Position numbers and translations under genes: made by a program. A stretch of 64,000 bases of DNA, taken from contig JAWUZG010000176.1 in the NCBI GenBank assembly GCA_036785705.1, positions 321,501 to 385,500 of the forward strand, written 5' to 3'. How positions within the stretch are numbered: position 1 is the first letter of the stretch; each line of letters starts with the position of its first letter. This DNA is from Acanthornis magna. Lineage: Eukaryota > Chordata > Aves > Passeriformes > Acanthizidae. Below the pieces are notes generated by a model. It saw nothing but the letters and a program-made list of their open reading frames with translations, was not told the DNA's origin and did no database searches. Positions 48,946 through 61,108 of the stretch are shown one piece after another.

Positions 48946-50467
48946 ATCTGACTGCAGCAGTGCTAAGTTTTGCGATGCTGTTATCTACTCTTGCAACAGA
49001 CACAAAAAAATCTTTCGGCTTGCCATCCAGAAAACTGGCTTACTATGACCTGCAGGTTAACAATCCTTATGGCAGTCCTGTTTTTATCTTAACTTGCAAG
49101 GGTTTTGCAGAGAACATAATGAAATGCATAGCCATTAAAAATCAAATCCCAACAGCAGTTACCTCAGAACATCACATGAAATTCAGGAATCCCAGCTGAG
49201 GGTTACCTATAGGAGCCAGATGATTTGTGGATAGGTGGACACTTCAGACAGCATTGCATTAAAAGCTGGTATTAAAGATTGAGTCCAGCCATTAATCCCA
49301 GTGCCAATACAGTAATTGATTGGCAGAATATATAGAATATAGCCATAGAAGCCTGATTTCCTTAATTTCATCTAACAAAAACTAGAGACTATGTCATCAA
49401 TTACTTAAGACTAAGACTGAGAGTCCAGGAAGTCTGTAACTATTTAATGATTTTCAGTTTTCTGACATCTTATTTCCTGTTTGTGCAGCTAAAAGGTTTA
49501 GGTAAAACAGAATGTAAATTGTTCAGAACAGGGTAAAGATACTAATTAAAAATATTTAATTAAACATTACTTTGATCCACAAATAAATTTACAAAGATCT
49601 GAGGATCCAATTTTTACTGTTTGCTCTCACGTAAACTGAGCCAGAGGCAAAACGTTCCTAAGTACACAATTTGCATCCAAAACAAGATGAATTGAGAGAT
49701 AGATGCTCAGACATGCTTGAACTACATCCAAATTAACCTCTTCAGATCAAAAGGAAGAGAAATAAATGTTTTCCAAAATAATACATCTTTAGAAAGGACA
49801 TAAACCTCTAGCTTTTCAAATGATTCTGCAAGTTTCTAAATACTCTGGGAAAAGAGAAGAAATGTACCTACAAGATTAAAGAACACAATATTTTAACATC
49901 CTTTGAAATAGCTTTTCAGAAAGAGGATGCAACAACATTTTGACATTTATGGGTGTAAACAGGTACTTTCTGGATGTGTGTTTCCCTCCCATTTTATTCA
50001 GTCAGTTAGTAACTTGTGTCAGTCAGTTTGCATATCTGATAGCCACCTTTCAAAAGATAACTTTACCTTGCCTTTTCTGTAAGCGTAACCCTGTAAAATT
50101 TCATGGTTCACAAACTACCAGAAAGAGACCTACCAGTAGCATGCAAGAAAACACTGCCTGAAACTATCCAACAACTTCTCCCAAAAGTTAGCAGCACAGG
50201 ATTACCAGGACACTTTTCCACCTGCGGTAAATCCCTTATACCCAGGAGAAATAATGGAAAAGAAGGATTACCATTTTTTTCCTTTCTGTTTGAGGTAATT
50301 CTTAATCCTGTTTGAGTTGTTGGAAACTGGGAGATTTATAGAGAGCTGAAAATCTTAGTCAAAGTCACTGCCATATATCTTGCTACCAGCACGACAGTGT
50401 TAAACCACACAAAGAAGAAACTATTATTCTTTTTAGCTTTTAATTTAAATGGCATACTCTCTTTAAT
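48946..50467. other. Unique DNA, no gene seen
   Basis: The 116-codon frame 48,849-49,199 begins inside the antisense LTR and runs into this region. Its last 60 residues match nothing I recognise. The remainder is AT-rich and without features. Confidence 0.45.
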
Positions 50468-50529
50468 TAAAATAAAATAAAATTAAAATAAAATAAAATA
50501 AAATAAAATAAAATAAAATAAAATAAAAT
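50468..50529 (+). repeat. (AAAAT)n pentanucleotide microsatellite
   Basis: About twelve AAAAT units with one AATT interruption, ending about 50 bp before a solo LTR. Confidence 0.95.
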
Positions 50530-50580
50530 TCCAGTTTTGATGCACAAGATCTGGCATTATAGTAGAAATGGATTAAAAGT

Positions 50581-51158
50581 TGCCCTGGTTTCAACTGGGA
50601 TACAGTTAATTTCTTCTCAATACCTGGTCCAGGGTTGGTTTTCCATTCAGTATGAGCATAATGTTGACAACACACTGATGTTTCAGTTGTAAGTCAAAGA
50701 CCTTTTCAGTCTCTCCTGCTTTGCCAGTGAGAAGGTACAAAAAAAATGCTAGGAGGGGGCAAGACTGGGACAGGTGACCTAAACTGGGCAAAGGGATATT
50801 CTGCACTGGAGAACGTCGTGACCAGCATAACAATTGGGGGATTTAACCAGATTATTATTTATTTAATAAATAATACTTATATTTACTTATTTACACAGAA
50901 TGGGGAGGGCATTGGTGAGGGTTCAAGAATGGGATTTTGCCTTTGTCAGTAGGTGGTGAACAATTGTATTGTGCATCTCTGGTTTTACCTTGAGTTGTAT
51001 AAATGACAATGATGATTATATTTCTCTTTGTTTCAATTATTAAACTGCTCTTATCTCAATTTACAAGTTTCTTCTTTGATTCTCCCCACAATTCCCATGG
51101 GGAAGAAGGAGGGAATTGAGCAAGCAGCTTCATTGCCAGCTGGCCTTAAATCACAACT
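50581..51158 (+). mobile_element. Solo LTR (family B), older copy
   Basis: Starts TGCCCTGGTTTCAACTGG and ends CCTTAAATCACAACT, collinear with the LTR at 28,587. Shared blocks are AACACACTGATGTTTCAG near 50,668, CAAAGGGATATTCTGCAC near 50,788, GGTGAACAATTGTATTGTGC near 50,954 and ATTAAACTGCTCTTATCTCA near 51,049. ATTAAA at 51,049-51,054 is the likely polyadenylation signal. Flanks AAAGT (50,576-50,580) and AAGGT (51,159-51,163) form a 5-bp target duplication with one change. An A/T-rich expansion (TATTTATTTAATAAATAA near 50,860) replaces the usual promoter-proximal sequence. No viral genes adjoin it. Confidence 0.9.
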
Positions 51159-51163
51159 AAGGT

Positions 51164-53478
51164 AAAATGGACACTTTTCTCACACAACTGTATTTTATTT
51201 TTTTTAAATTGTTTTATAATAACATGAAATATCTCTAGAACTTGAGAAACTCTTAAGTTATATGGAGGATTGCCCCTTGTTTACTTATATTTTCTGTGTG
51301 TATTTTTTTTGGTGTGCCTTTTTTTTTCCTTTATGTGCAGTGATCCTAGAGATTTCTCTTTATTTTAATGAGTGTGAATAGATTTTATAGATTTTATTTT
51401 TTTTATATTAAAAAATTCCTTCTCTTACAAGTTCAATTTTACCACAAAATTAGGTATGAAATCACTGAATAAAGATACAGTTGTGGATGTACTTTTTTAT
51501 TGTTTTTTAGTTTAAGAAAAATAAGAGTGGCATGTAAATAAAGCAGTCCTCTGACATTATTATGTTAGAGAATAATTAAAAATAACTTCTAAAATATTCA
51601 TTTAGGCTTCAATAGTGTAGCATAATGATAACCACTGAGCATATAGCTTTACAAGATTAATTAGAAACAGTGATTCAGGGTAGCATAAACTTTTGATTTG
51701 TGACTGAAACAGATTTTTATTTGACAAGCAGTATGTACAGTTAGTACTATTGTTTCATAATAGTAATATCTTTTCCCCAGGACTGATATGAAACACTGCT
51801 ATTTAGAATAAATAAAAGTAATTGGACAGAAACATATGTTTATAGATATGTTTAATGATTTTTTTTCTACTGAATGGAAAAAAAGCAAGACAGCTTTTAC
51901 ACTTTCTCTTCCAAAATACCTGGGGATAAAGGAACAAAAAAGAGTTGTATGTTTATTATTTGATTTACTATTAACTGTCCAACCTTTACAAGAGAAGAAT
52001 TTGTAATTCCACACACGCAGGCACCATGTAAAAGGCACTTGGGTTCTTAAAGGATCAAATCGAAAGAATAAGTCGTACATTGCAGACAGCCCATTCAGGT
52101 AGCATTTGCATAATTGGGCTTTACACACTTGAGTTAGCACTAACTGAATTCAGTGAACGCTGACTCCCAGCAATTGTGAGATAGGTCCAAAGTGTTGCAG
52201 ATTTTCAGTTTGTGTGACTGTATTTCCATTATTTTCAATTGGGGGTTTATGGGAATAAGAACTACAAAAGTAACTTCTTAGGAATTCATACATTTAAGAC
52301 AGAAAATTAAACTGAGATGTATTAAATACTGTAATTGGATAAATGCATAAAATATTATGCTTGTAATAAATCAGGTTTTAAGATGAAGTCAACATTTAGT
52401 CATTATATCAGAGCAATTGATGCCAGTTTCTTTTTATGCATGTTTTGATGGTTAACTGAGATTTTTATAAATTACCCTTTCATTTTTTCATATGTCTCTT
52501 TTCTCTATACATTCCTACAGTCATGCTGACTATGCTGTTTGAAATGAGGACCAAGGTACCTCATTTGCTCTATTTTCCAGCCGTCCCTACACTTTAGAAC
52601 CATTTCTCAAAGAGGGATATACACAGAAAAAAGGAACAATGAGCCAGATTAACAGCAATTCCTCTTGTGGCAAGAATAAAGCTTATTATAATATACATAT
52701 ATAAATGTAATAGATTATAAATGTAAATTATAAATATAATATAAATGTATATAAATGTATAGAATATACATGTATATGTATAATATAAATGTATAGATTA
52801 AGGAGAATAAGATACATTATATTCTTTAAACAGTGCCCTTTTATTTGAGCTACTAGGCCATCAAAAATTACTGTGGGCTAGAACAGAGGTGAAAGTATTA
52901 GACAAACAACTCTAATGCCTAAGGCTCAGCATAGACTTTATATTATTTAGTATCTCAAAATTAATCTCTGCATTTTTTTAAATGCATACAGGAAAATGTA
53001 GAGTTCTTTGAGAAAATGAAGTCATCTCCATAGAATTGATTTGAAGATAGACTACAGGTTAGTAGCTACATTCTGGTTCCAGTGCATTGCACTATTTGAG
53101 GCTTTTTTTTTTTCCCCAAGACCTGTGAAAAGGTTTAATTGAATTACCAAACAAATGCATGGAGAGATAAAATTTTATAAGTTACAAAATATAGTAAAAT
53201 CATCCCTACAAGCAACAATCAGACTTACCTGGCTGGTCGTCAGATGCTTGCACTGCAGTTAACTTAATTTTTATGAAAACCTATGCATTACTCAAGACCT
53301 CGAAGAGGTATTGTCACCCCTAAAAGTTGGATTCATTACTTAGCTTGCAGTAAACCAATCTCACACATAAGACTGAGGTGTTTACTCCATATTGGTGCAA
53401 AGACGAATTTTAGATGGTAAATCTACAAAGCTAGCGCACTGATTCTTAAAACTTTACACTATTTCTACATTTTAGCAT
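51164..53478. other. Unique AT-rich DNA, no gene seen
   Basis: No recognised gene. It contains an A/T minisatellite-like patch at 52,685-52,798, listed separately. Confidence 0.5.
52685..52798. repeat. A/T-only degenerate tandem repeat
   Basis: About 114 bp of variant TATAAATGTA units, with almost no C. The repeats are imperfect and contain several short palindromes. Confidence 0.85.
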
Positions 53479-53484
53479 ACACAT

Positions 53485-53762
53485 TGTGGTTTTAGATTTC
53501 CCGAGATTAGCAGGAGCTGGCAGAGAAAGCAGGCAGACGAACCCAAGATGGCGAAAGGAGAACTTTATTTACAAAAACCTCTTTATATATCCATTAATAA
53601 TCTGGCAACTATTGGTCATCAGGGAATCCACCTCCTAAAACCGTTGGTCACAGCTATACAACACCTAATACCAATCACAGGGATTAAAAAAGTACAAGAA
53701 TGCAGCTTATCTCTATTCTCCCTGAGAAAGAAGAGAAAGATTTCTAAAACAGTGCAACTACA
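53485..53762 (-). mobile_element. Compact 278-bp solo LTR with perfect 6-bp target duplication
   Basis: On the minus strand it starts TGTAGTTGCACTG and ends CTAAAACCACA. Flanks 53,479-53,484 and 53,763-53,768 are both ACACAT, a perfect 6-bp target duplication, as expected for beta/alpha-type (ERVK-like) integrases. On the minus strand it has CCAAT-type boxes (GTGATTGG, GACCAATAG), TATATAAAG (plus coordinates 53,581-53,589) and AATAAA (53,564-53,569) only about 12 bases further. A leader-like stretch with AAGATGGCG (YY1-type, antisense, near 53,546-53,554) follows. AATAAA so close to TATA implies a very short R, as in avian alpharetroviruses. No internal genes remain. The frame 53,548-53,808 is antisense and not a gene. 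Confidence 0.93.
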
Positions 53763-53768
53763 ACACAT

Positions 53769-56008
53769 CATGGTTCATTGGCTGCAAGTCACCTCTCTGG
53801 ACACATAGTTAACTGTCTGTGTTGAGATATCAGTATGAACAATAGAGTGTAGCTGTTTTTGAAGTGATATTTTCACCCTTGCCAAGGTCTTTGCTGCAGA
53901 TTGGGTGCAGAAAACGTGCTGGTTTGTAAAAATATTAGAAACATGGAAAGTATCATTCATATGTTGAGGGAGGCAGAAATGGGAGATCAATGGACAACAG
54001 GACTGATAGAAATAATTAAAGTGATATCTTGCTGTGAATGAGAATTTATTGTCTACGTTTTCTTCCACATACATCAATGGTATATGGAAAACGTAAATAT
54101 GTGAGTGGCCTTTTTGTTTTCAATGTGCTGTGTTTTCTGTCTAACCCACTCCCTGTTCCCCAGAACAATTTTTTTTTTGGTAATCACTATCAATGTCCAC
54201 TTACAGATATGACTTTCCGGGGGCGATAGCAAGGCCTGTGTACAAGGCTTTGCTCTGTTTATCTAGACACCGGTGAGGCTCTCTGCTGGATGCCGAGGCT
54301 GGGAAACCTATTTGATCATATTCAACCCTATTTTCTCAGAAAATCTTTAATCTTTAATTTACTTTCAAATTGCTGTCTTCCTTTCAGGACTTTTATTATA
54401 CTTGATCTCCCAATATAAAGGCCTACTTTAAATTTTAGAAGTCTGAAACCATTGGCTAAGATTGCTTGGAAATTATCCTAATTAAATCAGAGAACTAGAA
54501 TGTCACAAGTAGTCATAGATTCCCTAATTTCCCAATTATCATTTTGTAACCTTAGTTTCAGCTTTTTCTCTTCTATTACAACAAACAGCCATTGCATTCT
54601 GATTTGTGGACTGTGTCTTGAACAAAAAAAAATTCTGGTTTGGTCTTAGGATGAATCTTTCCTTAGATTTTTAAAAAAGATACAATTGATTCTTTCAGTT
54701 GTTCGTCAGAGAGTTTCTGTGCTTCCAGCCTGAAGGTATCTTAGCTGTGACCAGAAGCAAGTATTTAATGTTTTGTGATTTATAATTTGCAATGCTTACT
54801 TCAGCTCTCCTGGGCTTTCTGCCTTCAGCCAGATTATATCACCTGGAAAGAGACTCTATACTGCAAAAAGTCAAAGTTATTCAAAGCTGTGCTGAACAGC
54901 TTCTCATATAAGAGCTTTAGTAGAATTGTCAGGTTTGGTTTTGCCATGCTGTGTTCTGATAAAGGTGGCAGGAGGGAGGGTGGGGGGAGAGACAGGGAGA
55001 ACGAGAGGGAGAGAGAGAGAGCAGGGAGTTGTGGTTTGGTTTTGGTTTCTTTTGTCCTAGGGGACTGAACACAAAATTGCTGAACTAAGAGCAGGAAGAT
55101 AGGAACTGCTAATGCTGTAGTCCTGAGTCCCAGATAATGGTCCCAGATCTAATGCAAGGTGAAAGCACATCACCAAACTTGGGAATGTTGTATTCTGACA
55201 TTAGATGGTGTGTGAAGCTCCAGTTAAGGGCTATGTTCACAGAAGACCTCAATGAAATCTGGAGTGAGGTCTGAGGCTTCCTTCTTTATGAACGGGAGTG
55301 ACTATTCAGATAAGTGTTCTCACGGAGAGTAATAAGATTGCTTACTCATGTGTGAAGGAACAGTCTCTTGACTTTTGTGGTTTATAACTGACATTACTTT
55401 GTGGATTGGGAAAATACTTGGTCAAGCTGATTTGTAATTTATCGAACTATTTTAAGAACACAACCAAAATATTTTGTTTTGATCTGGATTGCAGAATTAA
55501 ACCTCTATTAATTATATGTTTAATTCAGAAATCAATAAGCAGGCAACTTTGAAATGTTGAAATGGAAAAAAAAATTAAATGAACACGCTAGTCAACCTTT
55601 TGCCTTTGATGTGGAATACAAAGAGGTGATCTAATCCTTTTTAACCCTGAGGCATGTTTTCTGAAATGTACTCCATTCAGGCATTCCTCTGAAAGCCACA
55701 TAAAATTGGTAGCCAGTGTAAAATAGATGGCCTGAAATTTTAATACGTAAAAGGATTGATGTCACCAATATTTTGGGGTTGCATGTGTAGTTCAGTATCA
55801 TAAATACTTAACAACTTCTTCCTTTTAAAGGTTCATGCAAACTTTATTTCAAGCATTTGTGTAGACTTGTAGATCATGGCTATTAACTGCTGTTTAGAGG
55901 GAAAAAAATGAAAGAAATGGTCAAATGAATTTTTTATAATCATCATCATTGTGACACAGTTTTGTATGGATTTTTCATCTTTCAATAATTTTGGTTTTGC
56001 AAGAAATT
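53769..56008. other. Unique DNA, no gene seen
   Basis: No recognised gene. It holds a purine-rich patch with a G-quadruplex motif (54,974-54,997). Confidence 0.5.
54974..54997 (+). other. Potential G-quadruplex motif in a purine-rich patch
   Basis: GGG-A-GGG-T-GGGGGG-AGAGACA-GGG, four G-tracts with loops of 1, 1 and 7. It is followed by (GA)-rich sequence to about 55,025. Confidence 0.65.
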
Positions 56009-56045
56009 TAGAATAGAATAGACTGTTTCAAGTGGAAGGGACTGT
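56009..56045 (-). mobile_element. Very short CR1 3' end, minus strand
   Basis: TAGAATAGAATAGACTGTTT followed by AAGTGGAAGGGAC is the antisense of a CR1 subfamily tail. Only about 37 bp can be assigned. The adjoining DNA does not read as CR1. Confidence 0.6.
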
Positions 56046-59000
56046 AGCTGGGTGTTGTGCCTCAAAAAATACCCTATTTGCAAAGCTACCAGGGCTGAAT
56101 AGAGAAGGTGTTGAATAATATTGAAACCAGCCAGACTCAATAATCCCAAAGTTAAACAAGCTTACAGTGAGGTGAAGATGTGGCAGACCTAGTAGAGTTC
56201 CTGAAGAAGAAACCAAGAAATGATAGTGCTGATAGTGCTTATCTAAAGCCGTTGAACTGGCACAGCTGGCCTGGAGACATCTGGCTGATGGTCAGTTCCT
56301 GTATCCAAAAAAATTTGTCTTTTTAACCATAAGGAATCCTAACACACCCTTTCTCGGAGTGTGTGCAGAGATTCCTCGTTTAAATGGGGTTACTTCTCGA
56401 GGATGAGTGAGAGAGGTTTGCCCATAGTCAGTGGTACGAGTGAGTACCATCAGTCTCTGCTTAAAACACCACATGAGTGCTTCCTCTAAGAATAAAGAAA
56501 GCTCAGAGTTGGGGAGAGGGATTTTGGTTACAAACTTTTATTGGGCATTGATGGACCTAGGTTTTTTTAAATTAAAAAAAAATTATGTTGATTAATACTT
56601 CAGGACAGCTTTACGTTTCAAATTATAACCCCCTAAAAGAAGAAAACATAACATTATAGCCAATCAGAACTTCTGATATGAATTTTTGAGTCAAATGCCT
56701 TTTTAAGCTTAGAACTGGCATGAGTTTTTCTCCACCTCATAGCAGAAAATGCAAGGATTGATAAAGTGTCTGATAAAAATTTCCTTCATGTTGATTTTTA
56801 AGTAAAAGGGTAGGGGGCATGTCATGGAGCAGGAAGAAGATATCTTGCAAAGATTTGCTTTTACACTGAAGAACTAATAGGATTGGAAGAGCGCTATATT
56901 CTAGGACAATGGACCCTGAGAAATTTAGTTCATGAGTTCTATGTAAATGAACTGTCCTGTCAATATCTAGCTTCTCTACACAGCCTCCCCCCACAGAACC
57001 GCGACAAGGAAAGAGCAACACAAAACTCCCCAACATCCTTCCTCTCCCAAGCCCCACATTTTCCCCCTCAACTACCTCTCCAACTCCACAAACAAAACCC
57101 TACAGCTCTCTATTATTCACTAACTATGATTCACTAACTAATCGTCCTCAGAGGGACAGGATCATGATAACGTTAACATGTTTTTTATAGTCTAAGGCTG
57201 TAAATGGCTACAGAGATGGAAAAGCAGTGGTCTCTTGGTTAGTGTGCAAACCTTTCTTCTTTTGCTGTATTTTGCAATGAACCCGGATGGCATTACATGT
57301 AGGACAATGCTGACTGTTTCAAATTTTAGCAGACTTGTTTCTGTATCTTTATGCAACTGCAAAGATTGGTGATTGTAGGATTGAGAGCACTATCATTGAT
57401 CAGTCAAAGTCAGTGATCAACTTCCCTTTAAACTCAGTGGTCACATGTGGGGCAAACATGTCCAAACCAACCCCTACACCAATTGAACAGTAACCTGAAT
57501 AAGTCCATGCACCTTTTCCATTCAAACCTCAGTTCAAACCATTCAAACTGTTCTGTTTGGTATGTCTGATGTTATTTTTTAAGTGGAGGTAACAATTCAT
57601 TGTAATCACTGGAAGTGATATTTTAGAAAGAATGCTTTTGCATTCTTATGGTCATGAAATAGAAATATGTATATATTTCAAGGTTAATGTATCTGAAAAA
57701 AATACATTACATTTATGCATTAATAACATCAAGGGCACATCCCAGAGCAACAGTTTGTCATTTTTTAAAATGATAGTTAAAATTCTAGTGGCCTAAGAAC
57801 ATTCATAATTGTATGTAGCTGCCAATCTTTGTGTGCTCTGTTTGAGCAGCTCCTTTCTAACATTAAAAGCTGTTCTAGGTTGCTCGTCTAAACCACTTTT
57901 AACCTGTCCTTCCATGAATGATTGCTACAGAGTAGATGCAGCCAGAAGGGAAAGCTAACTGGGCTGTGACATACAGATGTGAGTGAAAGCCTTAGATATA
58001 TCTTCCATCAGCCTCATGATGTGTAATGTTTCGTTTGTAGCTTTGAAACAAAATAGTTTGGAATGCAATTCACTAGAGCTGTCTAGCACCTTGAAAAGTA
58101 TTAAGTTGTGGAGGCATCGTTTTTAGAAGTTGAAGGTGTAGCAGCACTTTGAATGGTTAGCTCAAAGTAATATTTACGATCAAACTAAGTTCAAATTTTT
58201 AGAACAGTATTTCTTTGAAACTTTGGATATTACAAGGCTGGGCCTTTTCTGATGTATTCCTTATACATTTCAAATGTAGGTATTACATTTGTTAGACCTT
58301 CTAACTTAAAATCTGAATCAAAACTGAAATATTATTTCATCATTTCACTCTGTGTGGTCTGAAGGGAGGGATATCAGAAATGAAAATCTGGCTTTTATGT
58401 GAATTACTAACTATATTCTAAATATAGATGGAAGACAAGTGTTAACTAGAAAAGGATCTGTCAACCTACAGTGATGGCTTTCACAATTGAACACATTCAC
58501 CCACACACACTTGTATATATACTTTCTTCTTACCTTTCTCTTAAGTTCCATACTTTTTTTAAAAAGTTTTTTTGTTGGATCAGTGGATCACTTTTGATTT
58601 ACAACATGATGATCATAGGTACAATTTCAGACATGATTATTACCTATAAGGAATGACTATGTTGATGACCATATGATTGGTGCTTGTGTGTTTGTATAGA
58701 TATATGTGTGATTTCAGTAGATTTCTGTCTTTGCTAGCACTATGAATGAGTATAATTAAAATGCACATTCTGAAGATAACTTGAAAACATTCTGCCAAAT
58801 TATTGCTGCTATCTTCTAGAGCTTTGGGTTGCAGTGGCCTAAATTGTGATTTTTTATTTTAGGACTAATGCATAAGCACTTTGTGATGTAGGCATGTAAT
58901 AACTAATTTTTCTTGCTTTAAGAAATGCTCTAATTTTTATTTTCAATTTCTTTTTCCCCCCATGAATGTCTAAGAGAGAAACATTCCTTTTTAAGTACTG

Positions 59001-60844
59001 GATATAGTTTTAATGTTTCTTAATATGTTGCCCTAGGGTAGCTAAAATATCTGACATCAGGTACAGCAACATTATTTAGAAGTGGATTGTGGCATTTTTG
59101 CCTTCCAACTTCTTATTACTTAAAATGGAACCGACTTTTTTTTGCTTTAAAGGCCTTTCACTCACAATCAGTGCTTGTATCAGTCTCCTTTCATTCACTA
59201 CTGAGAAGCTGATTTGTGCTTCTGACTAATCAAGCATGACAACACTCATTGTTCCTTTTTCAAACTACTATCCTTGGCTTTCTACTCTGCAATACTGCTT
59301 TGCTAATACGTATCCAAAATTTTTAGTAACTTTCTAGAAATCTTTTTTTTTTTATTTTTTTTTTTAAATTCACATTTGGATAGTACCTACAAGGACTATC
59401 TTGATGGATTGCCGTGGGGCTGACCATATTTCTCATCATGCTGACTAATTGTCAGCACTAGTTTGTGAGACTAATTTTCTCAATGTTTTCACCTACTCCA
59501 GGTCTTTTATTTTGCACTTCATGTATGCAGAAAGAATAGATTTCTTTTTTCACTGTTTAATGTGCTTAATTAAAACCATTCAGGGTCTTTCTAATTATGA
59601 ACTCTTTTTAATGAAACTGCAGACCTACATTGCCCTGTGTGACTTATCAAACAAAAATGAACACAAAGTCTCTTAAAAAAAGACCAGAGGAACTGCAATG
59701 GCTTTACAGACAAAACTGTTGAATTTAAATTACGATCAGGTCAGGTTGTAAGTTTTAAATTTCTTTTGTAACATAACATAATTACCCAGAAAAACATGTA
59801 ATCAAATTACTAAAATTTGTATTATTCGTGGTAAATTTTATAATGGAAAGCATAACTTAAAATGACTTGAGATGTACATAATATTTCTATATTAAGCTTT
59901 GGAAGTTTTATATAGTAATGTTCTGCTTTTAGTTGTTTTAATGTTCAGGGTCAGTTTTTAAGGGTTGCGAGTTACTTTGCTGCTCAGTGCCTAAAGTCTT
60001 AAATATTTAGCTAAAAGTAGGACCTGTGCAAGTTTATTTTTAGGAAAATATGCTGAATACAAAATATATACAAATAGGAAAAAGAGAATGACTATTCTTG
60101 TTTGCAAATGTCAAGTTCTAATTTTGCAACAGAATGCATTATTCTGTTTTTCTGTTAGTTTCGTTGTGCATTTTTAGGTTTGTTTATTTTAAATGGTCTT
60201 AAAATGACAATCCATAAAATATGCCCAGATAGCTGAAGCATAAATATTAAAAATATGCTACTGACATGAATGGTAGTGCTCAAAGTTGTTGCAAAGAAAG
60301 CTTGTACATTTTGCACATGAAAGAAAGAAGCTGGTAAATTCCTTAACTAAGAGAAGTTGGCCTTCAAAACTGTTTTTTTTTCTGGGGCAAGTAGTGTGAA
60401 TGAAGTCAATTTTATAGAAACTGCATGAAGCAGCGTATAAACTAAACAGGAACAAATTTATATTCAGAGATCTGATTCTGTTTTCCCTGGTCAGTGAAAG
60501 ATTCCCAGTGAAAACACCAAACTCCAGAGAAGTCTCAGAGTCTTAGGGCTTTCATTCTCCATTTTGCCTGAATAATATATGGAGTGCCAGTATTTTACAA
60601 ATCAAAGCTGAAAACCAGCTTTACTGTACAGATGCAAATTCAGAAATTCAGACCACTGAGTGACTTATTTGCCTTTTTAAACTGTTATTCAACTTACTTC
60701 TTTTTAAGTTACACTTGATACATATTTACCGATACAAACTTTTCTTAAAATTAACTAAAAAATTTTCTACCCCTCAATTCTTTTTGAGGTGGAAAGGCTC
60801 TTGTTCTTTTAAATATTTTATTTGGGACGATTTTTTGGTCCCCT
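56046..60844. other. Unique AT-rich DNA, no gene seen
   Basis: Nearly 5 kb without a recognised gene. A stretch at about 56,180-56,530 ending near AATAAAGAAAGCTC is less AT-rich and could be an old LTR or non-coding element, but I see no ends. T-runs lie near 59,344-59,366. Confidence 0.5.
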
Positions 60845-61108
60845 GCAATTGTGCTTTTTACTCTTTTTTGGGGGAGGTTGACTTTGTTTGGTTTTTGGTT
60901 TTCATTTGGAAGGATTTTATATTTGCTGTTTTGATTTGGGGGATTTGGGGTTTTTGTTTGTTGATTTCCTTTTGTTTTGGCTCTTTTTTGTTTGTTTTCA
61001 TTTGTTGGGGTTTTTTTTTTCTTTTGTTTTTTTTTCTTCTTCTTTTTTTTTTTTTTGTTTTTTTTTTTTTTGTTTGTTTGTTTATTTTTGTTTTTTGTTG
61101 TTTTGTTT
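60845..61108. repeat. GTTTT/T-rich low-complexity tract
   Basis: About 260 bases of T with scattered G, containing GGTTTTT and GTTTG units and T-runs up to about 13. Phe/Leu/Cys-rich frames through it (such as 60,715-61,125) are compositional artefacts. Confidence 0.9.
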
